Positions 13,731-15,937 of a stretch of DNA of 15,937 nt are shown piece by piece. The stretch covers positions 1-15,937 of the forward strand of contig JAKANX010000017.1 in assembly GCA_021823425.1 (NCBI GenBank), given 5' to 3'. Position numbers and translations under genes: made by a program. This DNA is from Microcaldota archaeon (GTDB lineage Archaea; Micrarchaeota; Micrarchaeia; Anstonellales; Bilamarchaeaceae). Position 1 is the stretch's first letter; every line of letters begins with the position of its first letter. The notes below the pieces were generated by a model. It ran no database searches, had not been told where the DNA came from, and saw only the letters and a program-made list of their open reading frames with translations.

Positions 13731-14510
13731 ATGATACTCAACCGCGCAATAACCATAACATCGCTCCTCGGGGGCGCCCTCTCGCTCGTGCTCGCGGTGA
13801 TATTCGGCGCGTACATTCCCGCCTTGCTTTCAGCATTCCTGTTCGCGTTCGCCCTCTTCATCTGGAAATACGGCTACCTGCTCATGCCCCATTTCACGAA
13901 AGCCGCGAACATAGTGGAGGTGAGGGGCAACTACATAATTCCTGCTTCGCGCGACTGCGTTCTCAAGAAGAGCGAGAACGGCTACTACGCGACGCGCTTC
14001 TTGGAGATAATGCTTTACGAGAGCACCGTGGACAAGAGCGAGGGCGAGAAACGCTCGCTGTTCGAGTCATTTGAAAAGGCGCTCGGCTCGCTCAAGCACA
14101 CGGTGAAAGTCAGCTTCCTGCTCTCCTCCATAGACGTCTCCAAGTACGCGGACGACATAAAGACGAGGAGGAGCGAGGCAGAGACTCGCAAGTCCAAGAT
14201 GAACGCGCAGAACCCGGACGGGATAAGGCTCGATCGCGAAATCGCCATGTGGAACAGGCTCCTAGAACGGCTGACCACGGGCGAGCGGCCCATGGAAATA
14301 GTCGCGTACGCGAGCACCACCGCCTCGGGAGCCACCAAGGACGAGGCAGTAGCCCGCGTGAAGAGGCAGTCGCAGGAGATAAAGACAATCCTCTCAAGCA
14401 CCCTTTCAGCTGACATCCGCGACCTTTCGGACCTTGAGATGCTCAGGTGCCTTGAGTGGGAGTATTTCGTTCCCGAGGGCAGGGAAGAGCTTTTGGATGA
14501 AGTTTTTTGA
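13731..14510 (+). CDS. VirB3-like membrane hairpin fused to VirB4 N-terminal-type domain
   Basis: The 259-residue product has a membrane hairpin (~8-47) like VirB3, then a soluble domain without a Walker motif. That domain resembles the N-terminal domain of VirB4/TraC/CedB motors: FLEIMLYES, KVSFLLSSIDVSKYADDIKT, REIAMWNRLLERLTTGERPMEI, YASTTASGATKDEA with a basic helix VKRQSQEIKTIL, and LEMLRCLEWEYFVP. VirB4-type proteins normally continue into a RecA-like ATPase; here the frame stops at 14510 before that. The motor domain may be encoded separately, possibly by the gene starting at 15864. AGGTG at 13721-13725, overlapping the preceding stop, is the ribosome binding site. Confidence 0.6.
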   Translation: MILNRAITITSLLGGALSLVLAVIFGAYIPALLSAFLFAFALFIWKYGYLLMPHFTKAANIVEVRGNYIIPASRDCVLKKSENGYYATRFLEIMLYESTVDKSEGEKRSLFESFEKALGSLKHTVKVSFLLSSIDVSKYADDIKTRRSEAETRKSKMNAQNPDGIRLDREIAMWNRLLERLTTGERPMEIVAYASTTASGATKDEAVARVKRQSQEIKTILSSTLSADIRDLSDLEMLRCLEWEYFVPEGREELLDEVF

Positions 14511-14565
14511 CAAAATCGAGAGCAAATACGCATATTTATATCTTTTTTGTATTATAATACGATGA
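14497..14565 (+). pseudogene. Possible remnant 5' end of an interrupted operon gene
   Basis: An ATG at 14497 overlaps the end of the preceding gene and opens a 22-codon frame beginning MKFFDKIESK before stopping in AT-rich sequence at 14563-14565. Overlapping starts are normal for operon genes, and the first ~10 codons have the composition of the operon whereas the rest does not. It could be the original start of the next secretion gene, cut by arrival of the AT-richer ATPase gene. It could equally be a chance frame. Confidence 0.25.
14532..14541 (+). promoter_or_regulatory. TATA-like element of the AAA+ ATPase gene
   Basis: ATATTTATAT within a run of AT-rich sequence. Transcription would start near 14560, leaving a leader of ~30 bases to the ATG at 14593. 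A 12-base palindrome (14549-14560) lies close to the expected start and could be an operator. Several other AT-rich stretches could also act as TATA box. Confidence 0.35.
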
Positions 14566-14592
14566 TTGTATAATTATGTAACGGTGCAAAAA

Positions 14593-15864
14593 ATGTGGGA
14601 CACATTCGGACTCCAGAAAAATCCCTTCGATATAAAAGCAGTTGAAACATATGGCATAATTCCGACATCAACCTTCATCGGCCGCGATGCATATCGCGGT
14701 GATTTGAAAAGAATGATTCAAACGAGGGATCATAGCCTTTCACTGGTTGTCGGGGAAAAGGGCATCGGGAAAACCAGCCTAGGCAACGTAGTCCGCTCAG
14801 ACTTATCAGGGGCTTATTTTATATCGCTCTCGGAGATCGACACCCAAAGCACTTGGTCTTCATCTGATTTCATTTTTAATTCGCTTTGCAACCTTTACGA
14901 GACCGCCGCCATGGCAGGGACGTATGCCGCGCTGCCGAAAAAATACCTAGATGCCTGCAAATCAATAAATGCGGAGCTGAAGCCTCTTTTCGAAGATGAA
15001 AGCTCGAGCATCGGCGTACAGGCCGCAGGCTTTGGTTTCGAGAAAGGCTCTGGAAAAGGTTTGACCACACATGCCACAGCATTCTTAAAACTGAAAACTA
15101 AGCGCATCGTCGAGATAATCTCGCAGGCAGGTTATTCCGGCATTATTTTCCAGTTCAACAATCTGGACAATATAGAGGATGAGCGGAGGTTATCGCGTGT
15201 TTTGGCCGATCTGCGCGACTTTCTCCTCACTGATAAATGCCATTTCATATTTCTAGGCAATAAAACCATGGAATCATGCTTCAAATCGAACAGCAAGATA
15301 AACGAATGCATCTCCTGCGAGATTCAATTGGGTCCCCTCGCGTATTATGAAATAAAGGCTATTCTCGCAAAAAGATATGACGCATTTAAGATTCCGGGCC
15401 GGTCTCCGCTGGCTCCGGTGCATGATGACGCCTTGGATGTCGTATATGGGCTTTTTGAAGGCAATATCAGGCAGATTTTTTACGCCTTGGACATGGCGGC
15501 AGTAAATTCGCAAAAGGTTATCGGCCGCACGGAGCAGTTGCGCGCACCAGCGATAAAGAGCATTCTGTTCACTCTTGCCAAGGAAAGGATCAACAGCGAG
15601 CTGCAGCCGAGAGCCTTTGATGTCTTGCTTTATGCATTGCGTAAAAAAGGTGAAATTACCAACACTGAAATAACTAGAAAACTCAAACTAAAAGCGCAGA
15701 ATACGTCCAAGTATCTCGGCCAACTCAAAGCGAACAATCTTATTGTCGCAATGAATCGGGAAGGGAGGAATATATATTACAAAACCGTCAACGAGGCGCG
15801 TTGGTTGCTTCTTGCCCCTGAAAAAGGAAAACAAAAAACTTTGGAGTATGACGGGGTATTCTGA
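14593..15864 (+). CDS. AAA+ family ATPase with C-terminal winged helix
   Basis: From the ATG at 14593 the product is 423 residues; an in-frame TTG at 14566 would add nine. FGLQKNPFD at 5-13 is typical of ExeA/TniB/Orc-like AAA proteins. Walker A is GEKGIGKT (54-61), a degenerate Walker B is IIFQFNNLD (184-192, with Asn in place of acidic residues before Asp192), sensor 1 may be Asn223 in FIFLGNKT and sensor 2 Arg293 in GNIRQIF. Residues ~340-400 form a winged helix-turn-helix (ALRKKGEITNTEITRKLKLK then GRNIYYKTV). It probably binds DNA and switches with ATP, as in replication initiation, transposition or regulation; the role is not recognisable. Base composition is clearly lower in GC than the operon around it. 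Its TGA overlaps the next ATG (TGATG). Confidence 0.7.
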   Translation: MWDTFGLQKNPFDIKAVETYGIIPTSTFIGRDAYRGDLKRMIQTRDHSLSLVVGEKGIGKTSLGNVVRSDLSGAYFISLSEIDTQSTWSSSDFIFNSLCNLYETAAMAGTYAALPKKYLDACKSINAELKPLFEDESSSIGVQAAGFGFEKGSGKGLTTHATAFLKLKTKRIVEIISQAGYSGIIFQFNNLDNIEDERRLSRVLADLRDFLLTDKCHFIFLGNKTMESCFKSNSKINECISCEIQLGPLAYYEIKAILAKRYDAFKIPGRSPLAPVHDDALDVVYGLFEGNIRQIFYALDMAAVNSQKVIGRTEQLRAPAIKSILFTLAKERINSELQPRAFDVLLYALRKKGEITNTEITRKLKLKAQNTSKYLGQLKANNLIVAMNREGRNIYYKTVNEARWLLLAPEKGKQKTLEYDGVF

Positions 15865-15937
15865 TGCTTTCCTCGTTGATGACGCGCGACATCGCAAAAC
15901 GGCTTTTGCTCGTCCACCCGCCGGCGCCCAAGAAGGA
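15864..15937 (+). CDS. Start of a downstream gene, possibly VirB4-type ATPase (partial)
   Basis: The ATG at 15864 overlaps the preceding stop as TGATG, and the frame is open to the window end (24 complete codons). It begins MLSSLMTRDIAKRLLLVHPP and returns to the GC-rich codon use of the operon. A segment of the kind L-S-S-x-x-A-x-x-L-x-L-V-H-P-P would fit the linker just before the ATPase domain in VirB4-like proteins, and the preceding N-domain gene lacks that ATPase. With so few residues this is only a suggestion. Confidence 0.45.
   Translation, partial: MLSSLMTRDIAKRLLLVHPPAPKK

Noticed and set aside
14549..14560. 12-base palindrome GTATTATAATAC before the AAA+ gene as another copy of the operator
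   Set aside because: It does not share the GTAAC/GTTAC half-sites, and short palindromes are common in AT-rich promoters. I mention it only as a possible separate site.
1..15937. tRNA or rRNA genes, CRISPR arrays and insertion-sequence transposases
   Set aside because: No cloverleaf-like conserved arms, no regularly spaced repeats and no transposase motifs were seen on reading both strands. A covariance-model search would be needed to exclude a diverged or intron-bearing tRNA.

Overview
The window is almost entirely archaeal chromosome, with a short bacterial-looking piece at the left edge. Archaeal signs are: a Hef/FANCM-type helicase; an archaeal-type PheRS beta chain; an NFACT-R (NEMF/RqcH-like) protein; AT-rich TATA elements about 25 bases upstream of start codons, which implies mostly leaderless genes in a GC-rich genome; and GGTG/GTGA-type ribosome binding sites inside operons. 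The gene set suggests a small-genome DPANN-type archaeon (Micrarchaeota or Diapherotrites are my guesses). That placement is an inference and not secure.

Layout. 1-348: the end of a GT4 glycosyltransferase and the first ~57 codons of TreZ, bacterial in style and on the plus strand. 337-348: an abrupt junction, most likely an assembly or amplification chimera, that also truncates the archaeal helicase (minus strand, to 1428). 1429-1891: an AT-rich island with a 78-residue protein. 1892-4871: a minus-strand purF-pheT operon. 5008-6414: a UbiA-like membrane protein, divergent from purF. 6422-10110: a minus-strand purL-purQ operon. 10246-11022: an arginase-fold protein, divergent from purL. 11006-12356: a minus-strand pair, a resolvase-like protein followed by an NFACT-R protein. 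12457-15937: a plus-strand operon resembling archaeal type IV secretion/DNA-transfer machinery (VirB2-like pilin, VirB6/CedA-like membrane protein, VirB3+VirB4-N-like protein), then a lower-GC AAA+/winged-helix gene, then the start of a further gene that may be the VirB4-type motor.

How the parts work together. PurF, PurL and PurQ are steps 1 and 4 of de novo purine synthesis. The regions upstream of purF and purL, and the region upstream of the helicase and small AT-rich gene, all carry the same palindrome (consensus TTGTAACTATAGTTACAA). A fourth copy lies inside the helicase gene. I read this as the operator of an unknown transcription factor linking these units.

The two most interesting points are this operator set and the Ced/Ted/T4SS-like operon that appears to be interrupted by an AAA+ ATPase gene. 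No tRNA, rRNA, CRISPR array or recognisable insertion sequence was seen. No gene-free stretch exceeds 300 bases; the longest, 1429-1571, holds promoters and one operator.
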